Source: an uncultured Parafilimonas sp. (GTDB taxonomy: Bacteria; Bacteroidota; Bacteroidia; Chitinophagales; Chitinophagaceae). Taken from it: a DNA stretch of 64,000 bases. The DNA is taken from the NCBI GenBank assembly GCA_903882935.1, contig CAIRZB010000007.1, positions 1 through 64,000 on the forward strand. The letters are read 5' to 3'. Positions 53,301 to 63,600 of the stretch are shown piece by piece. The notes below the pieces were generated by a model that had not been told where the DNA came from, searched no databases, and worked only from the letters and a program-made list of their open reading frames with translations. Every line of letters starts with the position of its first letter. The stretch's first letter is position 1. The position numbers were made by a program, and so were the translations under genes.

Positions 53301-53875
53301 TAATTTACGTCCGATTCGTCAATTAGGTCTTCCATCAAACCGGCCTGGTCGCCTACGTCTTCAATACCCCCCAGCCATTTTCCCAGCTTTTTGGCAATGG
53401 TGTATAAGTGGGCATCCAAAAAAGTAGGCATTTCCCCTTTTTGCATGTACTCATTCACCCACTTATTTTTTTCTTTATAAATATCATGTGTGGTAACCTC
53501 GCTGGCAGGCTTATTAAATTTCTTGGTCAATGCCAAGCTGTCTCGTTTAAAGTTTTTCTCGCTTAAAATCTCCTGCAACTTTTTAGGCGATAACATTTTG
53601 TCAATGGCCTCGTTAACGGCATAGGCCACCATTTCGTCGGGGTTAACTTCCAAGGCAAGTCCTTCGGCTTTTTCAATGGCACTATATACCGAGTCTCCAA
53701 AGTTAAACAGGCGTTTGTCAGTAAGGTGCATGGTGCCAAACAGGTACGATGGCTTTTTAAGCCCGTTGCCCGAAATGCGCCAAAGCAGTGTTTTGGGGTA
53801 GTGTTGCTGGGCAAAGGTTTTGCATGTGGTGGCTAACAATAATAAGCAGCATAGGGCGGTGCGCAAAAATGTCAT
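50387..53875 (-). CDS. TraB/GumN family protein with a very long C-terminal extension
   Basis: From the ATG at 53875 (signal peptide to about residue 23, KTFAQQ) the protein has 1162 residues. Residues about 28-290 are a TraB/GumN domain with the G-x-x-H motif in LFGTMHLTDK and the later AIGAAHLPGD (about 255), proposed metal-protease-like sites. Typical members have about 290 residues. The remaining 870 residues hold two beta-rich regions (about 300-660) with no recognised family and a helical repeat part (about 750-1080). Secretion to the periplasm or surface is likely. It is monocistronic. Confidence 0.78.
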   Translation of the reverse strand: MTFLRTALCCLLLLATTCKTFAQQHYPKTLLWRISGNGLKKPSYLFGTMHLTDKRLFNFGDSVYSAIEKAEGLALEVNPDEMVAYAVNEAIDKMLSPKKLQEILSEKNFKRDSLALTKKFNKPASEVTTHDIYKEKNKWVNEYMQKGEMPTFLDAHLYTIAKKLGKWLGGIEDVGDQAGLMEDLIDESDVNYVIAGSKGSGQSSSMEQLVSTYISQDLEGIERITEASETQERKDIILIRRNVKMARRIDSLSAVRTMFFAIGAAHLPGDSGVITMLKARGFTVEPVISSKKIAANDYKVKEVELPWVSVADSKGQYNVSMPGKPTPIKVFGLLEMQFLFDISNFCGYYTMAVVSAHGQQNNDSLFNALASRMFQKDKVTPVKKMALGEADGREYLESKEGYTIRLQVYRKNNTVYLVAMYALKKENLSSASADKYFSSFVINKIADVGPQTFLFSDTTMGIAFATPADVQFNKTLSDKVKTEGWKISIFSGSDATTGAYVMLFSKEVEAGRFIVSDTAVFSKTQKQMELQYNNITVNDTTVQGYHIQEMTGRNKKQNIFVHMYNAIAGNRNIVLMTLSDSAGVRSPALQQVFNSFTFLNQHGIAHWGKNANSNGGFATWAPSAFRDYPSQANGLQTVAFDTATATTYAVIEDTLGKYTWAESDSVFWKRQEKRWQLGDSIISTTIVQNGQLSGREILTKSKDGINIYKRKRLVLNANIIYALMTYGDRRLLYSEDANKFFADFVVNGESKPNEIFKSKAALLLKNLASADSATRNGAYLAVSNAPFTQKDLPLLHEALFKQYLPANEYSDTTVINNKLANKLATMQSQQTVQFIKSTYNNFTGQAEKFKSIALGLLAGMHTQESYNAFAELLVQNTPVWQPGYTVRSNLKDSLALTANIYPTLLKLAGDTLWAPTLANIGITLADSGLVNIQTSATAEAGFIKAARLLLPALKIGAGTDYNITALTNLLAKFNTPASFAVLEEYLAVKENYLKKNVVKLLLENNKAVAATALLALAKDAESRKSFYKELKELNKQSVFPAQYLSQQAFAESDLFNAVAGEDEENAPSAVIFLSKKIGTYKNKKYSFYLYKVVFGVGKDTTAYLGIAGGYAIGSTGLETAEDINGSYYEDNFNAAKITEQFNAFLKREEKAPAPDMVGEEEH

Positions 53876-53993
53876 ATTATAGGATTGAAAATGATGGTGT
53901 TTTTTTGTCAAAATGGGCTATCCTGTGCGTAAAAGTAAAGAAAAATATTGACATTATTCTCCGTGTACCATTCTGCTAAAAAAAGGAGGATGG

Positions 53994-56486
53994 TTAGCTG
54001 TTTTTGCGCTTACGCAAATCGTTGTAATCAACATAATACACAAACTTCACACTCAACTCGTTGCTGTGTGGTACGCTGAATACCCGCTGTAGGTTACCTA
54101 GGTATTTGTTGTATTGGGCACCGTCAACCGAGGCATCGGGGCCAAGGGCATTCTTCCACCCTACAATAAGGCGGCTGCCAAGCCTAAAATCCCAAGTAAA
54201 AAACATATCTAGGTTAAAGGCGTTAAAGTTTTCATCATGCCCCGGCAAAAAGGTTCTGTCAACCCAATAACCGTCGGCCTTTACATCGTAAAAAGCTACA
54301 TAACTAACCTTACTCCAATAATGCCGTAGGCGCAAGCTAAGGTTCATTCGCGATGAAAAATTATATATACCGTTAGCCACTGTGGTAAACTGTATCACTT
54401 TGCGCCGGCCCATTACAGATGAGTCGTGAATAATAACAGGGTTACCGCTACCATCCAGAATGGCACCAAAATTACCAATGTCACTTTGGCTTTCCCCGCC
54501 AATATCCAAGCTAAATTTGGGGCTAAACCTGTACCGCACATCGCTGCGTATTGAATAATAAGGGTCGTCTTTCAAAGGCGAAAAGTCGGCATAACCAAAA
54601 AAGTAACTGTAATACAGTTTTTTGCGGCTGTCTGTACTGCCTCTTATACCCAAAAAAGCCCATGGCGTACGTTTCAGCACACGGCCTGACTGCCTAAGCT
54701 CGTAAAAATCGTTAGACCATACTGGGGTAGCTTCAATGACAAAGCTGGCATCCCAAAAGTTTTTAAATACATGCAAAAAATTAGCACTTATATGCGTTTC
54801 CCCATATTTAAAAGGATTAAAAAGGCTGGTGTTTTCAACATTTACATTATAATTTCTTGCATTAAAGTAGCGGTTTGGGGTAAATTGATTGAATGACAGA
54901 TAAGACCCATATACCACTGCGTTGGGGGCACGCTGTATACCCAGGTCGTTGGGGTCGTAACTGGCCGAGGTAATGCTGCCATAGGCACCCCATTGCCATT
55001 TACCACTTACCTTATCAATACTGGTGAAAAACTTATAGCCATTGTATGCACTATCGCCGCTTATTGCACTAAACCTACCCTTTGCCTGAAAATTATAGGT
55101 GTTCCTTTTATCGTAAACTGAAAGGTCGAGGGCACTTACATCGGCACTGCGGCCACCCCGCCCCCGTAGCACGCTGGTATTGGTAAACGTTATATACCCC
55201 CGGTTTTTAAACGCTTGGTCAAGCACTAAAATGTTGTAATTAGCCGTAGGTTCAGTTTGTCTGGTAATAATATCGCCGTTTGGCTTTTGTAGTTTTGCGT
55301 ACATGGCCGCTGTAACGGCGTTAAAAACACCTATGCCCAAATTATTCTTCGTTCTGCCGCTAAATTTGGTGGCATTGTACAATTGTGTGGACGAGGGGTT
55401 TTTCAATACCGTGTAACCACTGTCGGAAGCCAGTTGCAATGCATCGTAATAACCGCCTGGCAAACCACCCACCCTGCGTGAGTAAAAGATGCCTGCCTTA
55501 TTAAACATTTCAGTACCCTCCGTAAAAAACGGCCTGTTCTCTGCGTATTTCTGCTCGTAGGGGGTAAGGTTAAGTATTACGTTGTCACTCTGTACCTGGC
55601 CAAAATCTGGCACCAAAGTCATATCCATGGTAAAACTTTCATTCACCCCATATTTAACATCCATACCACCGCTGCGCAAAAAACTTTTAATGGTTCCGTT
55701 GGCGGTAGGTACATTGCTGTATCCGGTTGACAAGTAGGGTAATAACGAAAGCCGCAAGGGTGGTTGTAAATGTGCAAGCCCTGTTAGGCTGCCACATTGG
55801 TTAACAAAGCCACCCAACGTTGGGTCAACCGGGTTCCAGTAGCTTTGCTCATTATACCGCCGGATAAACCTGGCAAAATTTACACCCCATTCCTGTATCT
55901 CTTTTTTTGAAAACCGTAAGGCCGAAAAAGGAATTTTCATTTCAACACTCCATCCGTCTGCGGCGGTAAAAGTGCGGCTGTCCCACACGGCGTCCCAATT
56001 ATAATCAAAGCCAGGGCTACCGAACGTATTTGAACTGTTATTATCTTTAGCAATGATGGTAGACGAAATGCGCACATCGCTTTGCACATTGGCAGAGGTT
56101 ACTATGAACTGAAAAGCGTTTTGCTTATCCTTATAGGTGTCGAAGGTTACGCCAAAATTATCGGCATCCTTAAATTTCTCGTTATCACGCTGGGTAAGTT
56201 GGCGCTTTATTAAAGTAGGCTCATCGTACAAATATGCTCCCACGTAAACAGCTTCGTCGGTATAGATAATTTTAACCGTAGTTTTTTGTGAGGCAGGCTT
56301 ACCAAAATGGGGACTGTTTATAATAAAATCGGTTGCGGCGGGCGCTAACTGCCAAACCTCATCATCCAGCTTGCCATCCAACTTAGGCGCTTGGGATACC
56401 TTAATAACATTAAGGCTCTTAAATTGTGCGCCCACACCAAGAAAGCACAGTGTGAAAAACAATAAGCTTAAGCCTTTCAGCAACAT
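53994..56486 (-). CDS. DUF5916 outer-membrane protein with CBM9-like N-terminus
   Basis: The 830 residues begin with a signal peptide (to AQF). Residues about 25-215 match a CBM9-like domain (PKLDGKLDDEVWQLAPAATD; VYVGAYLYDEP). The rest shows the amphipathic strands of a beta-barrel and the DUF5916 segments (ENRPFFTEGTEMF, near 315; FYSRRVGG, near 333). Such proteins are thought to sit in the outer membrane of Bacteroidota; the function is not known. The last strand ends in KFVYYVDYNDLRKRKNS. Monocistronic. Confidence 0.85.
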   Translation of the reverse strand: MLLKGLSLLFFTLCFLGVGAQFKSLNVIKVSQAPKLDGKLDDEVWQLAPAATDFIINSPHFGKPASQKTTVKIIYTDEAVYVGAYLYDEPTLIKRQLTQRDNEKFKDADNFGVTFDTYKDKQNAFQFIVTSANVQSDVRISSTIIAKDNNSSNTFGSPGFDYNWDAVWDSRTFTAADGWSVEMKIPFSALRFSKKEIQEWGVNFARFIRRYNEQSYWNPVDPTLGGFVNQCGSLTGLAHLQPPLRLSLLPYLSTGYSNVPTANGTIKSFLRSGGMDVKYGVNESFTMDMTLVPDFGQVQSDNVILNLTPYEQKYAENRPFFTEGTEMFNKAGIFYSRRVGGLPGGYYDALQLASDSGYTVLKNPSSTQLYNATKFSGRTKNNLGIGVFNAVTAAMYAKLQKPNGDIITRQTEPTANYNILVLDQAFKNRGYITFTNTSVLRGRGGRSADVSALDLSVYDKRNTYNFQAKGRFSAISGDSAYNGYKFFTSIDKVSGKWQWGAYGSITSASYDPNDLGIQRAPNAVVYGSYLSFNQFTPNRYFNARNYNVNVENTSLFNPFKYGETHISANFLHVFKNFWDASFVIEATPVWSNDFYELRQSGRVLKRTPWAFLGIRGSTDSRKKLYYSYFFGYADFSPLKDDPYYSIRSDVRYRFSPKFSLDIGGESQSDIGNFGAILDGSGNPVIIHDSSVMGRRKVIQFTTVANGIYNFSSRMNLSLRLRHYWSKVSYVAFYDVKADGYWVDRTFLPGHDENFNAFNLDMFFTWDFRLGSRLIVGWKNALGPDASVDGAQYNKYLGNLQRVFSVPHSNELSVKFVYYVDYNDLRKRKNS

Positions 56487-56679
56487 ATACGGCAGTTGGT
56501 TTGTGCGCGAAAATAACGATGCACGCTAAAGTACACGCCAACTATTACACAAGTGGTAAACAACTTCACGTAAACTACTAAATGTTTAGCTGCCAAGAAA
56601 CAAGCAACCAATTGCATAACAAATCGCATGGCTATCATAGTCTTCACCGCGTTGGCAAACAAAACCAACGCTTTAATGG

Positions 56680-56991
56680 CTACGCCTGGGCCGTAGGACC
56701 GCCAAAATTCAAAGGCAGCTCAATTTGCTCTAAGTCTTGTATTTTACCATTCAAAGCCTCATACCGTTGTATGTTGTCTTCCATTGCTTTCATAAACCTT
56801 TTTGCATGCATGGGGGTAAAAATAATGCGCGATTTAACCCTGCTTTTAGGCGTGCCGGGCATTACGTTTACAAAATCAATCACAAACTCGGCGTGGCTGT
56901 GTGTTATAATGGCAAGGTTGGCATAAGTTCCTTCGGCCATTTCTTCACTTATTTCAATATTTAACTGGTTTGGCGGGGCTATTTGGTCCAT
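56680..56991 (-). CDS. DUF3467 domain protein
   Basis: The ATG at 56991 (MDQIAPPNQLNIEI) gives 103 residues. The sequence EEMAEGTYANLAIITHSHAE and the following VIDFVNVMPGTPKSRVKSRI are DUF3467, a small conserved family without a known role. No signal peptide. It stands alone; the upstream minus-strand sequence has a TATCTTTA box close to the -7 consensus about 35-40 bases before the start. Confidence 0.85.
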   Translation of the reverse strand: MDQIAPPNQLNIEISEEMAEGTYANLAIITHSHAEFVIDFVNVMPGTPKSRVKSRIIFTPMHAKRFMKAMEDNIQRYEALNGKIQDLEQIELPLNFGGPTAQA

Positions 56992-57131
56992 AAAAAACAA
57001 TTTTTATCTGCAGAAAGCAGAAATTTTAGGCGGTAAAGATATTATTTTTCAGCTGCCCATGTTGCGCAAGATAATAACAACGGGTGTTACTGCATATTCA
57101 ACCGTTTGCCGTTGCGCCTTCACCAAAAAAA

Positions 57132-57155
57132 ACAAGGGGCTATACAAGCCCCTTG
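57132..57155 (-). terminator. Terminator of the secreted 240-residue protein gene
   Basis: CAAGGGGC and GCCCCTTG form a perfect stem, followed on the minus strand by a run of eight T, 46 bases after the stop. Confidence 0.72.
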
Positions 57156-57200
57156 CAATAAACTATCATCCGTACAGTAATGCTACCATTTGAAAACTAC

Positions 57201-57923
57201 CTATTGGTTCAAGTATTCACCAAGTTCCTTTACAAAAGCCTCATTGATATCGTCATCCTTGTGTTGTGCAAAATAAGCATCAACGTTGGGGCCACCTGCA
57301 CCAAAAGCTTCTTTGATGGATTTTTTCTTTAATGAAAACTTCGCCGCCGGTGCCGCTTTCGCAGACACATTAACCACATAATATTCAAATTCATCAATAT
57401 ACTGGTTTTCCTTGTCGCCACTTTCAGTAAGGCCGTCTGTGCGGTAATCAGCCTTTTTATACTTTGTTTTTATCAACTTGTAAATGGCGTATTTGTTACC
57501 CTTGGTTACTACTTCAACAAAACTATTGGGGTTAACCGACCGAACAACCTCAAAACTATGTAAATTACCTAATGGGTCGCTGAGTGTAAAGGCCTTAAAG
57601 CTACCCTTGTCAAGCGCAATATAGGTTTGTTGGTCTTGCGTAACCAATAATACACCCGTCATTTTATTGTAGTTAAATCGATAGCCGGGGTTCGCAACAA
57701 CTGTATCAGTGGCAGTTACCACGGTACCCTTCACCCATTTGTCAAACAAATAGGGCGAGCCGATAGTGGCTTCTGGTGCATGAAAATCCACACCTGTTCT
57801 TCCTCCGTTGCTGTTAAACTCTTGAAAGGCCCCTTGAATTACAGTGGTATTAGCATCGCTTTGGGCGTTGGCAGATAAAAAGCTTAAGGTTGCTGCTGTT
57901 GCCAGCAAAAATAGGTGTTTCAT
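57201..57923 (-). CDS. Secreted protein of unknown function
   Basis: The 240 residues have a clear signal peptide (MKHLFLLATAATLSFLSANA). The mature part is mostly beta, followed by a basic helix-rich C-terminus (KKKSIKEAFGAGGPNVDAYF) that ends in acidic residues. I recognise no named family. The middle (FNYNKMTGVLLVTQDQQTYI) looks like a domain found in many secreted Bacteroidota proteins. It is separated from the Sus operon by the operon's terminator. Confidence 0.7.
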   Translation of the reverse strand: MKHLFLLATAATLSFLSANAQSDANTTVIQGAFQEFNSNGGRTGVDFHAPEATIGSPYLFDKWVKGTVVTATDTVVANPGYRFNYNKMTGVLLVTQDQQTYIALDKGSFKAFTLSDPLGNLHSFEVVRSVNPNSFVEVVTKGNKYAIYKLIKTKYKKADYRTDGLTESGDKENQYIDEFEYYVVNVSAKAAPAAKFSLKKKSIKEAFGAGGPNVDAYFAQHKDDDINEAFVKELGEYLNQ

Positions 57924-58073
57924 AAACTCTTCTTTTTCTTACAATTTTAGCCAATATATATAATAAAAAAAATAAGATTTTGCTAAATTTGGTTAAACAA
58001 GATTACACGTAAAATTAGCCAACCGCTGTTACCGGTTAAAAAACAGCGATCAACCAAGAACACATTAGGCATA

Positions 58074-58107
58074 AAAAAGCCGCACTACTTTCGTAGTGCG
58101 GCTTTTT
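58074..58107 (-). terminator. Terminator of the SusC-SusD-DUF1735 operon
   Basis: A perfect 15-base-pair stem (AAAAAGCCGCACTAC with its complement) around a TTTC loop; the right arm on the minus strand ends in a T-run. It lies 24 bases after the stop of the last gene. Confidence 0.85.
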
Positions 58108-58130
58108 ATGGGTTATAATCACCTAACAAA

Positions 58131-59042
58131 TTATTTGTAATATTTATCCTTTATAAACCTGTTTGCACTGCCATTAAATACAGTGTAATAAAATTCGTAC
58201 ACTTTATTAACGGGGTCTGCCGTAATTATAAAGGGTCCGCCTGTTACGGTAATACCATTATCGTTCATGTACTTCAAATCATCCGGCCTAAACTGGAGCG
58301 CAAAATTTGACAGCGAAGAACCACTGCCAGAAAATGACAATACGTAATGCGGTGCATTATAATAATTGCTCTGTACCTCAACCGTATTAGGATCGTCAGG
58401 TGAAAACACTGTTGGGTGCCCCTTAAATGATGATCCATTCAATCCAACGCTAGTACTATCACCTGCATTCCAGCGGCTGAAGTCCCATGTATATGCGCCT
58501 GCAATTGGGTTACCGATGCTATGCGGATAGATGGTTGAAAAGTTAGAGGCAATTAAAACGCCGCTAGCGTCCGTTAACGATATAGGCACCATGTAGCTTA
58601 CTGTAGGGTCAGTTAGTGCGTCAAACTGAGACTTGTAAAACTGCAGTGAAAAATGCAACTGCCTAGTGCCTGCTTTAATAGTACCCGTTGTAACAGGAAA
58701 ACTGTACACACCCGCTGGCATAGCTGAATACTGCACCGCACTGGTGGCATTGTAAGCCGTTCTGGCACCATCATTTACACCGATAGTTATTTTAGTATCG
58801 GTTTTTAGCGTATATGGCGAGTTGAGGTTAACGATTACATCGTAAGTAAGTGTGTCTTGGTTAAAGTTTAGTGCATAAGATTGACCTTGTGGTGAGCTTG
58901 CGCCAAAGTATTCCATACCGCTGTACAAAATCTCCGCCGTAGCACCTACTTTGCTAAAATCTGTATTGGGGGTATCCTTCAAACAGCCCGTGGTGGCCAT
59001 CATCGCGAACACTGCTATAATAATTGGTAATTTTTTCATCAC
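58131..59042 (-). CDS. DUF1735 lipoprotein, surface glycan-binding type
   Basis: The 303 residues start with a lipoprotein signal (ATTGC, Cys 20). DUF1735 (about 40-170; the L-x-x-Q-F-Y-K-S-Q-F segment near 140) forms a beta-sandwich; the rest ends in a C-terminal part (YEFYYTVFNGSANRFIKDKY) like that of SusE/F or SGBP-type proteins. It would sit on the outer surface and bind the ligand of the SusCD pair. It is the third gene of the operon, 21 bases after the SusD gene. Confidence 0.82.
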   Translation of the reverse strand: MMKKLPIIIAVFAMMATTGCLKDTPNTDFSKVGATAEILYSGMEYFGASSPQGQSYALNFNQDTLTYDVIVNLNSPYTLKTDTKITIGVNDGARTAYNATSAVQYSAMPAGVYSFPVTTGTIKAGTRQLHFSLQFYKSQFDALTDPTVSYMVPISLTDASGVLIASNFSTIYPHSIGNPIAGAYTWDFSRWNAGDSTSVGLNGSSFKGHPTVFSPDDPNTVEVQSNYYNAPHYVLSFSGSGSSLSNFALQFRPDDLKYMNDNGITVTGGPFIITADPVNKVYEFYYTVFNGSANRFIKDKYYK

Positions 59043-59063
59043 TTGTAATTTAAAAATTAAAAT

Positions 59064-60602
59064 TTAAGGCATCCAGAATATCTTACTGTTTATATCAGCC
59101 CCAGCCGGCACATTTGCAGCATTGTAGCTCAATTCGCTGGTAGGGTAAATTAAACGGTATGGTATATGTGTTTGCGTATTTTGTGGCGCAATGGAAACTG
59201 GCAGGTTTGATGGTATACCCAAGCGGCGGTAATCACCATACGCCTCCAAGGGATCCACTGCATTAAGAGCGGCCCATTTTTGCGTAATGATAAGCGTAAG
59301 TTTATCATCAGCGGAGGTAACTGCTGACCAATCAACCAATTTTGCACCTGCATTTACACTGTCCATAAATTTATCTGCTGACAGCCTTGTACTGTAGGCT
59401 GCGTATTGGGTACCTGTAATATTAAACGACTCTTCTACACCAGCCCTGTAGGCTGTACCAGCGTCAACACCAGATAGATAACCCCTTGCTGCTGCCTCTG
59501 CTTGTAAAAAGAAACTTTCAGCGGCTGGCAAAATATAGGCACTTTGTTTGGGGCTGCCTGCGTAGGCTGTACCAAACACGCCAGAAATAGAGTCGTTACT
59601 TGCTACTACTAACGTACCCAAGTCTAAACCCCAAACACCTGACTTTTTATTTTCATACAGATTATACAACCTAGGGTCGTTGAATCTTTTATAAAAATTT
59701 ACACTATAAGCACATGCGCGCCAATATGCCCTGTTTAAACCCCCAGAACCGCTGGCAGTAGAATTTACGTCAAGATAATAGGGGTTTTCTTGGTTATCAG
59801 CTGCTGCTGAATAACCAGGGTTTATGCCTGCATCTTCACCTGCACCTAAGAAACTGCCTGGAGTAAGCCCAGCCAATTCGGTAGCTGCCAAGGCAGGGCC
59901 ATTGGCAGTTTTTGACAGGCGCATCACCATTTTCAATTTCAAGGTGTTGGCAAATTTTTGCCACTTAGTTAAATCGCCAGCAAAAAGCACGTCATATTTC
60001 TTATCAAGAGGCAAGGCATTGAGCCCTGCATTTTTTAAATAGCCTATCGCTGTATCCAATTTTGCAATTAGGTCGGGATAAATGCTCGCTGCATCATCAT
60101 ACTTAGGTGCTAGATTGCTGCTGTTGAACGCTTGTGAATAAGGCACATTATTGTACAAATCAACCACACGCTGAAAAATAAAGCTCTTCATAATCAATGC
60201 CACAGCTTTGTAATTTACCTGCGTGGCATCTGTATTGGTGGCGTTAATGATAGACTGGTAGTTGCCAGCAGCAAGATAAGCATCATCAAAGTTACCAGAA
60301 GCGGTACCGCTGGTTAATTGGTACGCTGCATACACCGGGCTAGGGGTATAACCACCGCTGGTTGTCCAATAACCCATAAAAACATTCAAAATATCACCGT
60401 TGCCACCAAAAACAAGGCTGGCTGTTTGTGCCAACGCGGCTGATAACGTAAATTTAGGCGGCACAGTGGAAGGTGCTGGCGCATTGGGGTTGGGACTGTT
60501 AATATCAAAAGTGCCTTTTTTACACCCAATTACCCCTATGGTACCTGCCAACAGCATTACAAGGAATACTTGTTTTATTTTAGCTATATTCAATGTGTTC
60601 AT
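59064..60602 (-). CDS. SusD/RagB-like nutrient-binding lipoprotein
   Basis: The 512 residues begin with a lipoprotein signal ending at Cys 27 (GVIGCKKG). The body is the SusD-like_2 type with TPR helices, DLYNNVPYSQAF near 140, and the AESFFLQAEAAARGY segment near 360, and the end IPYRLIYPTSELSYN. SusD lids the SusC transporter and captures oligosaccharides or peptides. It lies 19 bases after susC. The SusD-like_2 branch is often found with peptide or glycan uptake, so the substrate is open. Confidence 0.93.
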   Translation of the reverse strand: MNTLNIAKIKQVFLVMLLAGTIGVIGCKKGTFDINSPNPNAPAPSTVPPKFTLSAALAQTASLVFGGNGDILNVFMGYWTTSGGYTPSPVYAAYQLTSGTASGNFDDAYLAAGNYQSIINATNTDATQVNYKAVALIMKSFIFQRVVDLYNNVPYSQAFNSSNLAPKYDDAASIYPDLIAKLDTAIGYLKNAGLNALPLDKKYDVLFAGDLTKWQKFANTLKLKMVMRLSKTANGPALAATELAGLTPGSFLGAGEDAGINPGYSAAADNQENPYYLDVNSTASGSGGLNRAYWRACAYSVNFYKRFNDPRLYNLYENKKSGVWGLDLGTLVVASNDSISGVFGTAYAGSPKQSAYILPAAESFFLQAEAAARGYLSGVDAGTAYRAGVEESFNITGTQYAAYSTRLSADKFMDSVNAGAKLVDWSAVTSADDKLTLIITQKWAALNAVDPLEAYGDYRRLGIPSNLPVSIAPQNTQTHIPYRLIYPTSELSYNAANVPAGADINSKIFWMP

Positions 60603-60621
60603 AATAATTCGCTTTTAGTAA

Positions 60622-63600
60622 TTAGAATGTGATAGATAAGGTACCGCTGAATATTCTTGTTGGCGGCGCTTGGCCTAAACCAGTTCTACCAACACCGTTG
60701 CCTGCATCTTCGCTAAATTCGGGGTCAGTCCATTTATTGGTAGAAGGGCGTATCATTAACAGGTTTCTGCCTGAAACAGTAAATGCCGCTGATTTTGCCA
60801 CTTTGGTAAAGCTAATCCATGATTTGGGGAAGTTATAGGTAAGCACTACTTCCCTCAATTTCCATGCAGCAGCACTAATTACATAGTTAGCACCTACGCC
60901 GTTATAACTGGTTGGCCAAAAGTTAAAGTTGGCATCATCAATTACTGTGGAAGTATTGTCAACATATTTACCATCCTTCATTACTACTGAATTAGGGAAC
61001 ACAAATTGTTGGCGGCCTGTTAAAGCAGTTGTAGAACCAATACCGCTATGGTCAATTGTTTGGCCTACTTGGTTAAATATTTTGTGTCCGCCGCGGTAGT
61101 CTGCAGTAGCACTCAAAGTAAAGCCCTTCCAGCTAACTGAGGTAGTAAACCCTAAAATGTCTACAGGATTAGATGCACCAAAGTTGGTCAATTTTTTGCT
61201 CCTTGAAGGTTCACCGGTTACAGCATCTACAATCACTTTGCCAGACGTGGCGTCTCTTACCCAATCAAATGTTTGAATAACTGGGTAAGGGTTGCCAATG
61301 ATTGCGTAGGCATTGGGGTTGGCACCAGGCAGTTGTAGCTGCGGAACAGAACCTGTAATGCTAATTACTTTGCTCACATTATGGGTGTAGTTAACACCTA
61401 AGCTCCAAGTTACATCCTTAGATTTTACCACAACGGCTTTTACATCCATTTCTAACCCGTTGTTGGTGGTTTGCGCTGCGTTAAGCAAAGCAGAAACATT
61501 ACCAGACGCTCTTGAGATTTGTGCGTATACTATACCATCTTTTGTTTGAGACTGGTAATATGATGCGTTAACACTTAACCTGTCTTTAAACAAGCCTAAC
61601 TCAAGGCCTATTTCATCCTCTGTTACTTTTTCAGGCTTAATGTTAGGGTTGGCAATTACTGGGTTATTGGCATAGCCTGAAAGGCTGGATGCCGCATAAG
61701 GGAAACCAGAGGGCGCATACAATGTTGGTGAAGTGGCATAGGCACCGTACGCAATGTACTGGGAACCGCCCGCTAACGGAGATACGTTACCTGTAAGAGA
61801 GTGCGCTACACGAATTTTAGCGAAATTAAGTACCCCATTATCAGTAATAGACTTGAACAAATCACTCAATACTACCGATCCGTCAATGTCGTAGTAAGGA
61901 ATAAACCTGTTGTCCTTTGACAACCTAGAGTCTATGTCAGTACGGTAAGAACCATGCAAGTAAACCAAGCTCTTGTAATCAACGGTAGCTTCGCCAAAAA
62001 GACCCAGCTTGCGTGCCTCATAGTTACCTTGGCCTGATACTGCTGGTGCGTTGCTATAAACACTGGTGTTATATACTGGGAAGGTTAAGGCGTTTGATCC
62101 GTTAATACCAACATTAAAGTTACCGATTTGGTTATCAAGGTAGCTGTAGCCAGCGGTACCATTAAAATTAAAATTCTTTGCAATAGGCGTATTTACCGAC
62201 ACGATGAAGTCGTTACCAAACAACAGGTTGTTTGAAGTTGCCAATGCATAGTTGGCTGGGTGTGGGTTGTCGCCTTGTGCAATGGCTTTCAAGCCACCAC
62301 CATATGGGTCAGTTGTGTAACTTACGGTACCGCTGCCGTCAGCAGTGGGGTAAACCATTACCGTATTGCTCAACGTAAACGGACTGTATACAATTTGTAA
62401 ACCCTTGTATTCGTATTTGGTGTTGATATTGTTTAGCGATGCGCGATACGATAAACTTAACCATTTAAACGGCTTTAAGCTAAGTTGCAAGTTACCGTTG
62501 ATGTCGTTTTCTGTATTAATATTACGGTACTGGTCAATTGTTTGCCATGGGTTGCCGTAATAGTCATTGTAGTAACCATCTGGTGTAGAATACTTATCAG
62601 TTTGCCAGTTTTTCAACTTGGTAAGGTCGATAAATGTAGGCGATTCTATTACTTGTTGGTAAACAGAGCCTGTGTTGGAAGTGTTCGTGCGTTTGTATGT
62701 ATAAGACAATGCATAGTTGGCAGAGAACATACCATATCTTTTTGAACCACCGATACGGAATATATCCCTACGGCCTTCGTCTTTAGGCATTACTGCTGTG
62801 CTAACAACATCTTGTGCACTTAAAAAGAAAGACCCATTTTCCTCAGACGACTGTAGGGAAATGTTTTGCTGGGTAGTAACGCCTGTGCTAAAGAAGTTTC
62901 TTTTTGCGTTAGGTAAATATTTGTAAGGCAAAAACAACTGTGTACCATCAGAAAGAGGCCTGCCCACTGGTACTGTTTTACCATTGTACTCAGGGCCATA
63001 GCTTTGGTTTTCGTAAGGTATGTAATACGAAAGGTTGTTAAAGTCAATTACTGTTGTTTCACCACCATTGCTACCAAACCTTGTTTGCAGTTCAGGCATG
63101 TAGGAAATAGACTCCGCTTGCGCAGTGGTAGACACTGTAACAGAAGTTTTGGCAGAACCTTTAAGGCCGTGTTTGGTTGAAACGATGATTACACCGTTTG
63201 AGGCATCGGAACCGTACACCGCAGAGGCACTTGAACCTTTAAGGGTAGTAATGTCGCCAATGTCTTCGGGGTTAATGGTGCTGATGTCAGCGTAGTAAAT
63301 AGCACCGTCAACAACAATCAACGGCGTATTGTTACCTGTTAACGACCTGTTGCCGCGCAAAGTAATACGTGTTGGTGCAAACAAACCGTTGTTTACGGTG
63401 CTTACTTCCAAACCAGATACTTTACCGGTTAAACCGTTGGCAAGGCTGATGGGCTTTGCTGCAACAATATCGCCACCAGAAACTTTTGCGGTGGAGTAAC
63501 CCAGCGATTTTGCCTGGCGTTGTATACCCAAACCTGTGGTTACAACAACATCGGTAAGGCTGGTAGATGTTCTGGTTACTTTAACCAATACATTGTTTTC

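Noticed and set aside
56477-56668. 63-codon open frame between the DUF5916 and DUF3467 genes
   Set aside because: It overlaps the DUF5916 start, has no recognisable domain, and probably lies in the promoter region of that gene.
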